Of a stretch of DNA of 64,000 nt, positions 47,661 through 58,857 are shown piece after piece. The stretch spans positions 26,654,095 to 26,718,094 of the forward strand of contig NC_081544.1 in NCBI RefSeq assembly GCF_901000735.1, written 5' to 3'. The DNA comes from Corylus avellana. Taxonomy: Eukaryota; Streptophyta; Magnoliopsida; Fagales; Betulaceae. Positions within the stretch are counted from its first letter, which is position 1. Every line of letters starts with the position of its first letter. Under the pieces are notes generated by a model, which did not search any database, had not been told where the DNA came from, and saw only the letters and a program-made list of their open reading frames with translations. The position numbers were made by a program, and so were the translations under genes.

Positions 47661-48661
47661 AGTAAGGTTTTCTCCGCCTCCCAGTGAGGCTTTTCACCAC
47701 TTCCTGGGGTTATTTTGAGGAAAGAGAAATAGTGTTTTCTCTAATCCTCCTCCCTACCCACCTTTTTCTTTCCATTTTTTTTCTTCTTGTTTTCTCCTTT
47801 TTCTTTGTGCTTTTTCGGCCTCTTTTCCCCCTTTGCAATAGTGTCAATGTCTCCTCAACCTCAGCTGATCCGTCTCACCTCCTCTCAATCACATATCCAT
47901 CGGTCTCCACCTCCTCTTTGCGTCTCCTCCTACCGCCTGTAGCCTTGATATTAGCATTTTGTTCAGACCTAGTTTTTTCAAAGTTAGATTGTCTTTCTCT
48001 GCTAGTCCTAACCACCAACGAACCTCATCACCCTCTTCATTAGTTGCTCCTCTATGTGCCACCACTTGACCTCCACGTGTCTTTCTTGTGCCTTCCTAAT
48101 GTTGTGCTCCTCCGTTATTGCTACTATTTTGTATTTTTTTTATTTATTTTTTAATGTTTTAGTTATTTTCTTTGTTTTTTTTTTTAACTTTCTCTTATCT
48201 TTGTTGGGCAATACCTCTTCCGCTCCAACTTTTTTACGGTGATTGTTATTGTTATCTAATAGGGATTTAAGTAAGTTTGAAGGGTATTGCGAGTCCCTTG
48301 CATTAAGGGTTCGAATATAGTTAAAGGGTCTCACAACATTCATACCCCTGATTGCGTTCTCTATTTTGGTAGTGTTAGCACCGTTTTATGCGGCCATTAT
48401 TGATAGGACTAGGGTCATTTTTTAATCCTTTTTATTTTATTGTAATTTATGCTTTGGATCTATTATTAGGGATCCCACCATGTTTTTTTTAAGTTCTAAC
48501 ACTCTCTCTTCCTTTTAGATCAAGAGTTGAAAAGACTTTCTCATGTAATATGTTCCCCACTTCAATTAAAAAAAAGAAATACAAAACTATTATATTTAAT
48601 AAACTATTAACTTTACATCTATTCAACATCACTATGTAACTTCAAAATCTTGTAACTACCT

Positions 48662-49056
48662 TTGGCTCTCTTTGAATGCTATCGCCAACCAATTTGTAAA
48701 ACAAATCATTTTTTACAAGTAGAACTCTCTTATTGTAATTTCAGCACTTCAATTCCCAGCTATCATTCGTGATTGGAGTATTGAAAAAATTATTTTAGAT
48801 TCCTTATCTCTTCTCCCTCCTTCTTCTAAGTGGGAGGCAAAGAAGATTAACAGAAGTGCAAACTTCTGCGCTCATCATGTGGCATATTGAGTCGCGGCAA
48901 GAGTTCACTCGGGCTGCATTCCCATTTTTTCTCCTTTTTCTCCTCCCCCGCTGCTTGTAGTGGTTTAGAACCACCCTCTGTTTTCTTTCCCCCTTGGGGG
49001 GCTGTAATGCTCTTTTTCTGGTAATGTTATGTTTGTTACAAAAAAAAAAAAAAAAA
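48662..49056 (+). mobile_element. LINE RNase H fragment with poly(A), copy 2
   Basis: Second copy of 41420-41830. It reads KINRSANFCAHHVAY where copy 1 has SEN. The A tail is shorter (about 17). Confidence 0.7.
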
Positions 49057-49504
49057 GACACAAGTAAGTAAAACATCAGTGAATCTCAACCGTTGGAGGT
49101 TTTTCTTACCACGACTTTGGACCAATAGACTGTTTGGGCCGTTAAAGTGGGAGTCGCATTCGCACAACTGAAAGAAGAGTGCGCCGATTACACAAGCGTT
49201 GACAATGACAGAGGCGTATCCAATTCCAAAATCACGAGGTGCCAAAAAGTGTGCTGAGTGGACCCCACCAAACCCCCACGTGCCAAACAAACGTCTCATC
49301 TTCCCTCCGTCGTCAAACAATCAGAATTGAAAAAAGTTTTCAAAAATCACAGCCATTTTTCTGTTCTTTGCAACAGCCGCACCACATCACATGTTTCCCG
49401 TGTTTTTGGCTTTTCATTTCATAGCCCAACAGCCACAGCTCTCCCTCCATAACATACAGTTTTCTTAACAGCCGAGAAGGTTACGAGTCTCAGCAACAGC
49501 AGAA

Positions 49505-51335
49505 ATGGAAAAAACCAGTAGGTTTTTATTTATTTAGCTTTGATCTCTTGTTGTTGCACTCCTTTTGTTGTATACTGAAATGGGTATTGTCGTTTTGTTT
49601 TGAAGAGTATCCAAAGGTGAAGGTGAGGGAGCAAGACGACCAAGAGGATCTCAAGGGAATTTCTTTGCTTCCAATGAATGATGATTCTTGTTTTCCTGGT
49701 ATTTCTTTCTCCGGGAGATTGGATTACTAATCCTATTTTAGTTCTTGGTTTTGGTTTTGTTTTTGGTCCTTGTGAAACTACCGGTGCTGCTATTGGTTGA
49801 TTGAGACTTATGGGTGTCTTAAATTTTAGACCATTTATGTAAGAATTGGTTATTTGGGTGAAATTTGAATGATCTTGTTTACCTTTTCTTTTTCCTGATA
49901 AATTGATTGGGCCTGTTGCTCTAGTTTTCACTGTTTTGAATTTTTCATTTTTTGTTCAATTAATCTCTTCAATAGCTTTCAATGATGAAATCACTGTCTG
50001 CTCAGTCGCAGTAGTACTAATTGACTTTTTTAGTCAAAAGCAAGACTGGATGTGTTATTATGCCTGGTGAATCAAGCACCACTCAAAAGAAAGACTGGCG
50101 AATCCACAGAGAAAGAGAGAGAGAGAAGAAACATAAATATGTAATCCAGAAAATAAATTGATTGCTTATATATTTGTATAATCCTTAACCTCTTCTTCCA
50201 TTCCCCCCCTTTCCTCTTTTTCTGCAGTGAAGGAGCATGAAGACATTTCTCCACCATATGTTGCAAAAATTCCAGCGTCTTATGTACCAAATGTACTCAT
50301 GTCAAAAACTTCTGTATCTGAAGGTTTGATCATGCCAACAATTTCTGTATCTGAAGGTTTGGTTTTATCCTCATGGATTCCCCGAAAAAACAAATGACTC
50401 CTTATAGATTTCTGTATAGAGATATCTTGCAGTTATGACATCCTACTCTGCTTGATCAACAGAAGCAGAGAAGAATGACAAAATTTTTGAAGAGGATGAT
50501 AAAATAAATAATCGAGTCAGCTCAATCCTGCGTCCACGTGCCGTCTTATCTAGTCCTGGTAATCTCACTTAACTATTTCATTATAATTTTATGTTTTTCC
50601 TTTTCCTTATTCATCTATCTCAATGTAGTTCTTGCAATTAGGTTACAGCTAAAGATTAATTACCTGATGTTTGTGCTCAAGAACTTCATCTAAGCCGTAT
50701 AGGAATAACTATTCCCAAATGAATTCTAGAGAATGGTTAAGAAATAAAATATAAGACAGGGAGAAATTATTGTTTCTGGCAGTTTGCATATTATTCATAC
50801 AACTTTTAGAGTTGGTATCTTAGGGTAATGCTTTTAACAAATTCTAGACAACTTTGTGTTTGCATCACAAGAAGATTGTTATTATCTTCATATTAACTTT
50901 TAAAATCATCCTGAATCAAATTTAGAAAATTTCTGTATGTTTCAGTTAATTGGTATAGCGTGGCTTCGAAAGTAATTCAACTGCTACTTGAATAGATATA
51001 GCATAGTGACGCCTCACAATCTTAAAGTTTTCTCATTTTAACTGCAAAGATAGAGGCCTTTGAAGGAGACTTCACTGGTACAGGCCAATTGGTTTGTTTC
51101 ATCACCAATGAATTCCACGCAGTGATTGACTCATGATCGTGCGAAGAATCTTTGGCTAGATAGAGAAGACTGAAATAAAAAGGTGTTTCTCTTTTAGATG
51201 GAAGTGAGAATCAAACCATTTTCCTTTTGTGGGGGATAAAATGAAATCAATATGTATAAGGTAGAGAGGGAATTACCTTAAAGAAACCGAGTCTAAAATG
51301 TACTAGTTGAAACTGCAGCATCACCATTAACATCC

Positions 51336-51366
<31 letters not shown>

Positions 51367-51705
51367 AATCAACTTCATATATGATCCATTCACTTATTAG
51401 AAAGGCCTTTTGATTCCTGGCATTTGGTCATTTTGTATTCAGATAATGATGCGATGATTGGGAATAAGAATAGGAAGAAGGTGAAACAACCTTCAGCTTT
51501 GAAGAATCATAACTTGGCTCAAAGCAGGCATGTGCGGTGTAAGGTTATCTCAAGCAACATCACTGAAAGTCCTATCAACACAAGGTATTCCAAGGATGCT
51601 GTTGATAGTAAGAGCGATCTTAGAGGAAACAAAGGGTTGGCAACAGCAACTCCAAGTCAGAAAAGATACCTTAGAACTAAGAAATCCAGCTCTGTGAGAA
51701 CTTGA
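49505..51705 (+). CDS. Unrecognised small basic protein (complete copy)
   Basis: Five exons: 49505-49517, 49606-49698, 50228-50356, 50463-50558, 51443-51705, all GT..AG and in phase, giving 197 residues. It starts MEKTKYPKVKVREQDDQEDL. The middle has EHEDISPPYVAKIPASYVP and a repeated TSVSEG/ISVSEG motif, then an acidic patch FEEDDKINN and SILRPRAVLSSP. The C-terminal third is rich in Lys, Arg, Ser and Asn (NKNRKKVKQPSALKNHN, RYLRTKKSSSVRT), suggesting nuclear or nucleic-acid-associated localisation. That is inference from composition only. No known domain, signal peptide or membrane segment was seen. Exon 3 has two in-frame donors (after 50323 or 50356). The gene is divergent from the methyltransferase. 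Correct phasing over five exons and conservation between copies support a real gene. Confidence 0.7.
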
Positions 51706-53181
51706 GTGTTGGAGATTATTTGCCAGTGGCTCCGTACTCATACTTCAGTGGATTGTACTGATTTAGAGGGGTTTTCCTCTTTTTCTTGAAATACCTCATG
51801 CTTTGCCATAATCACCCTTCACATAATGGAACCACATAAGGAGGCAAAGTTTTACAACATGTACATAATACACTTATCTTTCTTCCTTTCTTTTTCTTTT
51901 CCTTTTTTACTCTATCTTTCATTATAGTGTTAGAGCATGTTTGTGATTGTGTTTGAGAAATAGAGCTTTTAAGTCAAAAACCGATTTTTGGCAAGAACAT
52001 CATTTTTAAGCTTTTGTCAATAGTGCATTTTGACTATTTTTGGGCTTTTTGGACATTTAAAAGTGGTTTCAATTTTTTTTACTAAACATATATTTTTTTC
52101 TTCAAATAAACTTTGAGTATTAAACGCACTTTGAAACCTTTCAAATGTATACCCAAACATGCCCTTACTATTACTGACATATAACCATGTCTTTGCATTT
52201 TTTTTGGGTGCCAAGAAGTTGTTATACTAACAAATTAATATTATTCTAGATGATCATAAACTGTGTTAAATTTCACACGAAGTTGGGATTAATACCGATT
52301 AATCTGTTCTTATAGGTCTTGAAAATGTGATCTACTGTCCATGTGAAACTGCTCTTTTTTAATTTTCTGGGGATTGGAATTCAAGAGCACTGACATGAAA
52401 TATATAGGAGTATGTATCATCTACCTTCCAATATGAAACAATATTGCACGTATAAATTATTCTAAGCAATGCAACTGCATAAGTGCTCTTCAGCAGGATA
52501 ATATTAGGGTTTACAGACGAGAAATGCTAGGACCTATGTTTTTATTCCACAAATGTATCACAGTATTGACTTGACAATTTGAACTATTATTACGTTAATT
52601 TTAATAATGACTGTTTCAAGGGTTAGTTGGGACTGACACATCAACCTTCAAAATTTGTGGACTATGCATTTTCATAATTATTTGAGGAGCAATTCCTACA
52701 AACTTGGAAGCAAACACTATAGAATTGAACGCCACTTTAATTAAATCATATCCAAATATAAAAGGATAACGTAAAATCTTTTTTCACCAATCTCTTCTGT
52801 TGAATTGTAGGCAATCATGTTTCACTCCTCTCCTCTTGCTACCCATCCTTCTTACTATATCCTAGAATTCTAAGAATCCACGTCTAATTGAACATGACTA
52901 GACAGACTTCCATTTCTGCTTTGTAGACCTACACCTAAGAGCGTTTTGTGTAGATCTTTGACTGGTTAAAAAACAGCATAGCCATCTGTATTTCAACCTA
53001 TCAAGATTCAAGATGAGTAGATCGACCCAAATTTGCCACCTCTACTTGGGTGGGAGTATGTTCCTCATTTGTAACCCGTGGATCCGAACAATTTAGTACA
53101 TAAATCGTGAGCGAAAAAAATCTCACCTGTAATGTCCATCAAATGGAACTTGTATCTGCTGAAATGAAGCAGCATTTGATT
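51706..53181. other. Intergenic region between the unrecognised gene and the second PPR gene
   Basis: The first 250 bases are probably 3' UTR. A MITE lies at 51929-52168. At about 52510-52690 is AT-rich repeat-like sequence starting 'gagaaatgctaggacc', similar in its opening to 61310 ('gagaaatgctatatacc'). No gene seen. Confidence 0.5.
51929..52168. mobile_element. MITE with GTTAGAGCATGTTTG ends
   Basis: The left end GTTAGAGCATGTTTG (51929-51943) is inverted against 'ccaaacatgcccttac' (52153-52168). About 240 bases, AT-rich, no coding capacity. It is a typical non-autonomous hAT-like layout. The next bases of the arms also pair partly. Confidence 0.65.
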
Positions 53182-55206
53182 TTATGATTTAATCTCCATC
53201 TCCATGTGTATCAAGTCTAAAACACAACACATTCTACCTAACTCTGGGTGCGAACCATCTCCTGAAAGAAATATATGCACACAGTTGTTTACCTCAATCC
53301 AACTACAACCTGGTTGCTTCTTGACTCCCTTCTCTTTCATCTGAGCCCAAATTTTTTCAGCATCATGTCTCCTTCCACCACTCAGAAACAATTCAACCAA
53401 GATCAAATACACACCAGAGTTACAAGGTTCTACTTCCAAAATCCTCTCGCCAGCAATCTTTCCCACCTCAATGTTCTTGTAGATTCTACAGGCTCCGAGC
53501 AAAGCTCCCCAAACACTTGCAGGAACTTCAACTCCATCTGCTCTCATTTGATCTAAAAAAGTCATTGCCTCATCTATGAGTCCAGATCTCCCCAACAAAT
53601 CAACAACACATGTAAAATGCTCACTTGTAGGCTGAAGACAACATTTGGATTTCATGAGATTGAAGTAGTATCTACCTTGGTCTACCAACCCCGCATGGCT
53701 ACACGCAGACAGAACACCAACAAAGGTTATATGATTGGGCATAACATCACTTAATCTCATTCTTTCAAACATCTGTATGGCCTTTTCCCCATTTCCATGG
53801 TGTGCAAAACCACAGATTATAGAATTCCAAGAAATGATATCATGGCTTGACATGGAAGAAAATTCCATCATAGCAGAATGCATGCTTCCACATCTTGCAT
53901 ACATGGTGAGTAGTGCATTGGAAACTGCAATGAAACTATCAAACCCAGCTTTTATTATCTCAGCATGAGCTTGTTTTCCAAAGAGTAAGGTTGGCAAATC
54001 TGAACATATTGTCAAAACACTAGTGAAAGTAGCTTTGTCCAGGGATGGACCTGCTTCTTTCATTCTAATAAAAAGCTTTAAACCTTCCTCACATTGACCA
54101 TTTTCTCCTAATCCAAATATTGTGGCATTCCACAGGGTTGCATCTCGGGTTGGCATCCATTCAAAAATCTTAATTGCACTCCTAACCTCACCTAATTTGA
54201 AATATCCAACAATTAAATTTGTCCATGACACAACATCGCTGTATGGAAATTTCTCAAGAAATGCATGAGCTTCTTTGATGAGCCCATTTCTTATTAGTTC
54301 CAAAAGGACAGAGTTCCACGTTTTTTGACATTTCTGTGGCATCTCCATGAAAAGCCTCATAGCATCATTAACTCTTTCGCTTCTCACCAACCCAATTATC
54401 AATTCACTCCAAGACTGAAAATCTCGTTCAGGCATTTTTCGAAACAGATCTTCTGCAATTTCAATATGGCCATTTTCAATATAACCAACTAGCATTGCAT
54501 TCCAAGGTCGAACATCCCTCATGGGCATGTTTTCAAAGAGCTCATGAGCTTCAACAATCCGTCCTGCACTAGCAAGCCCCGAAATCATTATAGTCCAAGA
54601 CACAACATTCCGAGCACTCATTCGTCTGAAATACTCTTCTGCTAAATCCAAATCTCCACAATTCACGAGCCCCCCTATGACCAAGTTCCACGAAATCACA
54701 TCTTTCAATGGCATCCCATCAAATACTTGTACCGCTTTGTACACCATCTGGTTACGAATATACCCTGCAACCATCGAATTCCATGTCACAACATCTCTGA
54801 ATGGCATCCCATCAAAAACGCCCCTCGCACCATCAACATCCCCACACTGCATCAACCCGCCAATTACCGTGTTATAAGAAAAGGCATCCCTCTCAGGCAT
54901 TCGTTCGAACATATCAACCGCTTTATCAAATCTCCCATTTAAAAAGTACCCACGAATCATCGCATTCCACGTGACCGTGTTTCTCTGAGGCATTTTATCG
55001 AACAGTTTCTGAGCTTCCTCGATGAGGCCGTTTCTGATGTAGGTGGAGATCCTGGAGTTGAGGGGCTTTAGATTGGGAAGCGCTGTGGTGGTGTGGTTTT
55101 GTGTAAAGAATTTTGGGTTTGCGAGAGAGAATGTTATGGTTAGCTTTGGAGAGAGCCTTTGGGTGAGTTTGAGGGCCTGAGTGGGGCGATAGTTGAAGAA
55201 GAACAT
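53182..55206 (-). CDS. PLS-class PPR protein with E domain, no DYW
   Basis: Intronless, 674 residues on minus. Residues 1-40 (MFFFNYRPTQALKLTQRLSP onwards) are basic and hydroxylated, with few acids, consistent with an organelle transit peptide, probably mitochondrial. About 15 repeats follow, many of the short 31-residue S type with the MPxRDxxxWN signature: KLFDKMPQRNTVTWNAMIRG, GVFDGMPFRDVVTWNSMVAG, ELFENMPMRDVRPWNAMLVG. Later come longer P/L repeats (HAEIIKAGFDSFIAVSNALL) and an E/E+ region (VWGALLGACRIYKNIEVGK, GCSWIEVNNCVHIFLSGDGS). It stops shortly after (IHMEMEIKS) without HxE or CxxC, so any editing activity would need a DYW partner in trans. The RNA target is unknown. Confidence 0.93.
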   Translation of the reverse strand: MFFFNYRPTQALKLTQRLSPKLTITFSLANPKFFTQNHTTTALPNLKPLNSRISTYIRNGLIEEAQKLFDKMPQRNTVTWNAMIRGYFLNGRFDKAVDMFERMPERDAFSYNTVIGGLMQCGDVDGARGVFDGMPFRDVVTWNSMVAGYIRNQMVYKAVQVFDGMPLKDVISWNLVIGGLVNCGDLDLAEEYFRRMSARNVVSWTIMISGLASAGRIVEAHELFENMPMRDVRPWNAMLVGYIENGHIEIAEDLFRKMPERDFQSWSELIIGLVRSERVNDAMRLFMEMPQKCQKTWNSVLLELIRNGLIKEAHAFLEKFPYSDVVSWTNLIVGYFKLGEVRSAIKIFEWMPTRDATLWNATIFGLGENGQCEEGLKLFIRMKEAGPSLDKATFTSVLTICSDLPTLLFGKQAHAEIIKAGFDSFIAVSNALLTMYARCGSMHSAMMEFSSMSSHDIISWNSIICGFAHHGNGEKAIQMFERMRLSDVMPNHITFVGVLSACSHAGLVDQGRYYFNLMKSKCCLQPTSEHFTCVVDLLGRSGLIDEAMTFLDQMRADGVEVPASVWGALLGACRIYKNIEVGKIAGERILEVEPCNSGVYLILVELFLSGGRRHDAEKIWAQMKEKGVKKQPGCSWIEVNNCVHIFLSGDGSHPELGRMCCVLDLIHMEMEIKS

Positions 55207-56334
55207 ACTCCATTAGTTTTAACGACCAAATGGGAGGGAATGTAAAGGGAAGGAAAAAACGGTTGAGAGGGTAGGGTTGGTTATGAGCGTCGTCGGAGAC
55301 GTGATGCGGTGCGTTTGTACTCCCGTGGGTTCATGAGTTCATTGTTGATGTCTCCGCTAGACTTGCTGCTGGTCAAACCAATCACCCCATACTTCCATCC
55401 AACACATTGACATTGCCAAATGCTCAACAACATAGGGTGAAACGGGAACAAGATCATTTTCGGTTTAAATGAAACGGACCGTTCAAATGAATCGGATAAT
55501 ATCCTGTTAATTATGTTAGAAGAGTATTTTTATATTTTTATTTTTTGAGAAAACAAAAATATCATTCTAATATAACTAATTGAATATTATTCATTTCAAA
55601 TGAAATAGAGAGGATCCTAATTCAGTAAAACGATAGTGTAACATATAACATTACTCTATAAACAAAACATATGAGCTTGTTTTTCTTTGTTAATCATCAC
55701 CCTTGTTTTTATTTTATTTTATTTGGTGAAAATTGAAATATATTGAAGAGTAAGAATAATGTTACTCTTCACACTCATTTATCATATTCATTTTATATTG
55801 ATTGATGTGACATATTTTAAGTGACTTTTTTAGTCCTTAAAATACTTAAAAAACACATTTCTTCTTCTTTAAAAAAAAAAAAATGCTTAAAACACACAAT
55901 GTCAAAATGTGTAGACTAGTTAATGTGAGAGCGTCTCTATACCATTGAATTAGTTTTAATTAAAAATAGAAAATAAGGATAGATGGACAATGCCATATCA
56001 TAGTAGGATGAGAGTTGAGTATTCGGAATTATTCGAATAGAAAACGAAATTAATGACAAAAATGATGTAGAAAAAAGATCAAATGGCACAAAAACAACGG
56101 GGGATAAACCATAAATAGACCCACCAGTGAGCAACAGGTCTGATCCACTTTGGACTCACCTTATCCTCCCCCATATATCCCTTCCAATACTCACTGGACA
56201 CAATCTGCCCACATCAGCTTAGATAGCATACATTCCCTTGCGCACCCACATCCTTTCTCTTTCCTCGCATCAACTTTTCACTTAAACAGAATAAACCACC
56301 ACCACCACTACGAGAACCAAGTTCCCGGCGAACC
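55207..56334. other. Divergent region between the PPR gene and the chloroplast RNP gene
   Basis: About 1.1 kb with promoters in both directions, a MITE at 55452-55617 and AT-rich DNA. A C-rich leader immediately precedes the chloroplast RNP start (56280-56334). No other gene. Confidence 0.55.
55452..55617. mobile_element. MITE with GGATCC-type ends upstream of the chloroplast RNP gene
   Basis: The left end 'gatcattttcggtttaaatg' and right end 'catttcaaatgaaatagagaggatcc' (minus strand GGATCCTCTCTATTTCATTT) are inverted. The next block, 'cggataatatcctgttaatta' against 'taactaattgaatattattc', also pairs. It is the same type as 58682-58829. Confidence 0.65.
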
Positions 56335-58394
56335 ATGGCAGCCACTGCAGCAGCGGCTGTAGGCTCATCTTTCTCTTCATCCATGAACACCCTCAAATGC
56401 ATTCGCTCTAAGCACTTTCCATGTGACCCTCTCCTTAGAATCTCATCCACACGCGTGTCAGCATCAATATCTCATTCTTACAGGATCGAACAGCTTTCAA
56501 TCAGCGCCATCCCGAGCAAGTGGCGGCTCCTGAGGATATCAGCTGCTGTTGCCCAAGAAGAGGTGGCGGTGACTGCTGACGTGGACGCGGGGTTGGTTGA
56601 GGAGGAAAATAAGGAAGGAGAGGAAGGAATATTGGATGGAGAGGCTGATCAGGGCCCTGTGGGCACTAAGCTTTACTTTGGGAATCTGCCTTACAGTGTT
56701 GACAGTGCCCAGCTTGCTGGCATCATTCAGGACTTTGGAAGCCCAGAGCTGATTGAGGTATTTACCCTCCAATATTTTCTTCCTTAGTTGTTTCTTTTGT
56801 GTTGATTATGTTGTTTGTAATGATGGGCTAGCTTTAGTTGTTTGCATATGCATGGAAAGGGTGTGTGTTTCTCAAATCTGGTACAAGCACTTCAGCATGG
56901 TAAAGTACTTGAACATGGCAGGGCTGATAAACCAACAAACTTGTTCTATCTCATTCACTTACCTAATCAGACTATGACCCAGTTTGAACATTTAGTTGAT
57001 TGCTTGATAAGCCATGCTTGATCAGACCTACAAATATGTGAAATAGATGTGCTGCTGCTGTAGTAATTTCTTAGCAAATGTACCCAAAAAGCACAAATTC
57101 AAGAGAAATTTAACAAGTGCTATTAATCACAGAACAGAACTCCTTGAGAGCTTGTCTGCCATGGGTTTTCTATCTTTTCCATAACCAGAGATGTTGATTT
57201 GGTTTACAGAAGTTAAACATGATAATGTTAATCATTATATTAATAAGGGTGATGGGTTTGCCTTATTTTCACTGAAGCGTTCATTCCCAAGCCCCAACAT
57301 TTACAATTTTCAGGTTGCAAAAGTTGAACGAGTGGAATTTTCTTGAAAATGCAGTAAGGATTGGAGAAGGATAGCTCCCAATCAATCAATCAATCAATCA
57401 ATCTATCAATTACATATTATTACTTGATATTTTCAACTGCAACCATTTCAAGATGGAAATTTAGTGCAGCAAGTCCTTATCAAACACCTTCTGAGACTCT
57501 CAATTCACACCTAAAGCTCTGTTTCTTCTCGTATTTGTTGTTCGTTTGACATACAATTTGATAACATCATCATTGGGATATTTATTTACTAATTTCAGTA
57601 TGTCCTTACATTAATGCAAATGGTCACAGGTTCTCTATGATAGGGATACTGGCAGAAGTAGAGGATTTGCATTTGTGACAATGAGTAGCATTGAAGATTG
57701 TAATGCGGTTATTGAAAATCTGGATGGAAAAGTAAGAAGCTCTCGCTCTCTCTCTCTCCACGTCCTTGTGGGTTTGCAATTTCAAAACGTGCAATTTAAA
57801 AATAGCTATGGTTATTTTTCAAAAACGCACTCCCAGACAATATATAGTCTACAATTTGGAAATAATTGATTATTTATGTTCTTCCTTCCTTTCTTTCCTT
57901 TTGCCCCAATACTAGTGAATTTGGATGTTTCAGGAATATATGGGGCGAACCATGAGGGTGAATTTCTCAGACAAACCTAAGCCTAAAGATCCTCTATATC
58001 CAGAGACTGAACACAAGCTTTTTGTTGGGAATTTATCCTGGTCAGCCACAGCTGAGAGTTTGACCCAAGCATTTCAGGAGTATGGGAATGTGGTTGGAGC
58101 AAGGGTTCTGTATGATGGGGAGACAGGCAGGTCACGTGGTTATGGTTTTGTGTGCTATTCAACCAGATCAGAGATGGAAGCTGCCCTTGAATCTCTTAAT
58201 GGAGTGGTATTATAAGTCTCTTTCTTGAATCTCTTTACATTTTACAATATATGATATGATATGTAATCAGATGTTAGAATATATGATCATATACTAGTTT
58301 GGAGTTACTAATTGCTGCTTGTTATTCCTTGGCCTCATAGGAACTAGAGGGACGAGCAATGCGTGTGAGCCTGGCTCAAGGAAAACGATCATAG
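56335..58394 (+). CDS. Chloroplast ribonucleoprotein (cpRNP) with two RRMs
   Basis: Four exons: 56335-56757, 57630-57731, 57934-58206, 58341-58394, in phase, 283 residues. Residues 1-70 are alanine/serine-rich and basic, a chloroplast transit peptide (MAATAAAAVGSSFSSSMNTL). An acidic linker follows (EEENKEGEEGILDGEAD, about 89-104). RRM1 has RNP2 LYFGNL (113-118) and RNP1 RGFAFVTM (152-159). RRM2 has LFVGNL (204-209) and RGYGFVCY (243-250). The protein ends ELEGRAMRVSLAQGKRS. This is the cp28/29/31/33 architecture: abundant stromal proteins that stabilise and help edit plastid mRNAs. The acidic stretch between transit peptide and RRM1 is typical. The exact family member was not resolved. The ATG chosen opens the transit peptide. 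Confidence 0.92.
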
Positions 58395-58857
58395 GATGAA
58401 CAGCTGGGATAAATATAAAGCAGGTTAAAGATCAAACTTCCAAGTCAGTGGCTCTTAAGAAATGAAAATGATATGCTATTTGGCTATCACAGTGCAATGA
58501 CTTGTGTCATTGACAAATCCTTTTCATTTCTTTTTGTCTATAATTCATGTTCCACCTTTGTTTCTTCCGAGTACAACTGTCACTGTGAAATTAACCGACT
58601 GTCTTTGCCAATTCTAATAATAATTTTGGTTTTGATTAGCTAATAAATACCAGATAAATCACATTGTCATAGTTAGAACATGATCTCTCCATTTCAAACA
58701 AACTGGATAATATCCAGTTTGTTATAGTGGATGGGTATTTTTGTCTTTTTCACTCTTTAAAATGACAAAAATACTCATCCACTATAATTAATTGGATATT
58801 ATTCAGTTTAAATGAAATGGAGGGGATCCTATTTTGTAATTGTCTTAAAGTAGCTTA
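58395..58857. other. 3' flank of the chloroplast RNP gene
   Basis: 3' UTR (to about 58650) and a hairpin MITE at 58682-58829. Confidence 0.5.
58682..58829. mobile_element. Hairpin MITE with about 60-bp inverted arms
   Basis: The left arm 'gatctctccatttcaaac', 'ctggataatatccag', 'tatagtggatgggtattttt' pairs with the right arm, which on minus reads GGATCCCCTCCATTTCATTT, CTGAATAATATCCAA, TATAGTGGATGAGTATTTTT. The arms occupy almost the whole 148-base element. It is related to 55452-55617 and, by its ends, to 12129-12368 and 35663-35878. Confidence 0.78.

Larger units (their letters stand above)
45745..49504. other. Divergent intergenic region, copy 2
   Basis: Collinear with 38531-42277: (TA)n at about 45944-45964, (ATT)n at about 46248-46274, MITE at 47255-47660, LINE fragment at 48662-49056 and the leader of the plus-strand gene. 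No additional gene. Confidence 0.55.
44305..51429 (+). repeat. Duplicated block, copy 2 (7.1 kb direct repeat)
   Basis: Starts immediately after the 100-N gap with 'gcacatctattgattaac' (equivalent to 37093) and stays collinear with copy 1 to 'catttggtc' at 51429, after which unique sequence follows. It carries small insertions relative to copy 1: about 30 bases near 47170 ('gcgtctaaacacaactc') and about 27 bases near 48350 ('gattgcgttctctattttgg'). Confidence 0.97.

Noticed and set aside
47684..48043. 119-codon open frame in copy 2 intergenic DNA
   Set aside because: Broken in copy 1 at the same place, low-complexity Ser/Leu/Phe composition, no family.
37093..51429. True tandem gene duplication with neofunctionalised copies
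   Set aside because: The junction coincides exactly with a 100-N gap and both gene copies are incomplete in complementary ways, which fits assembly overlap better.
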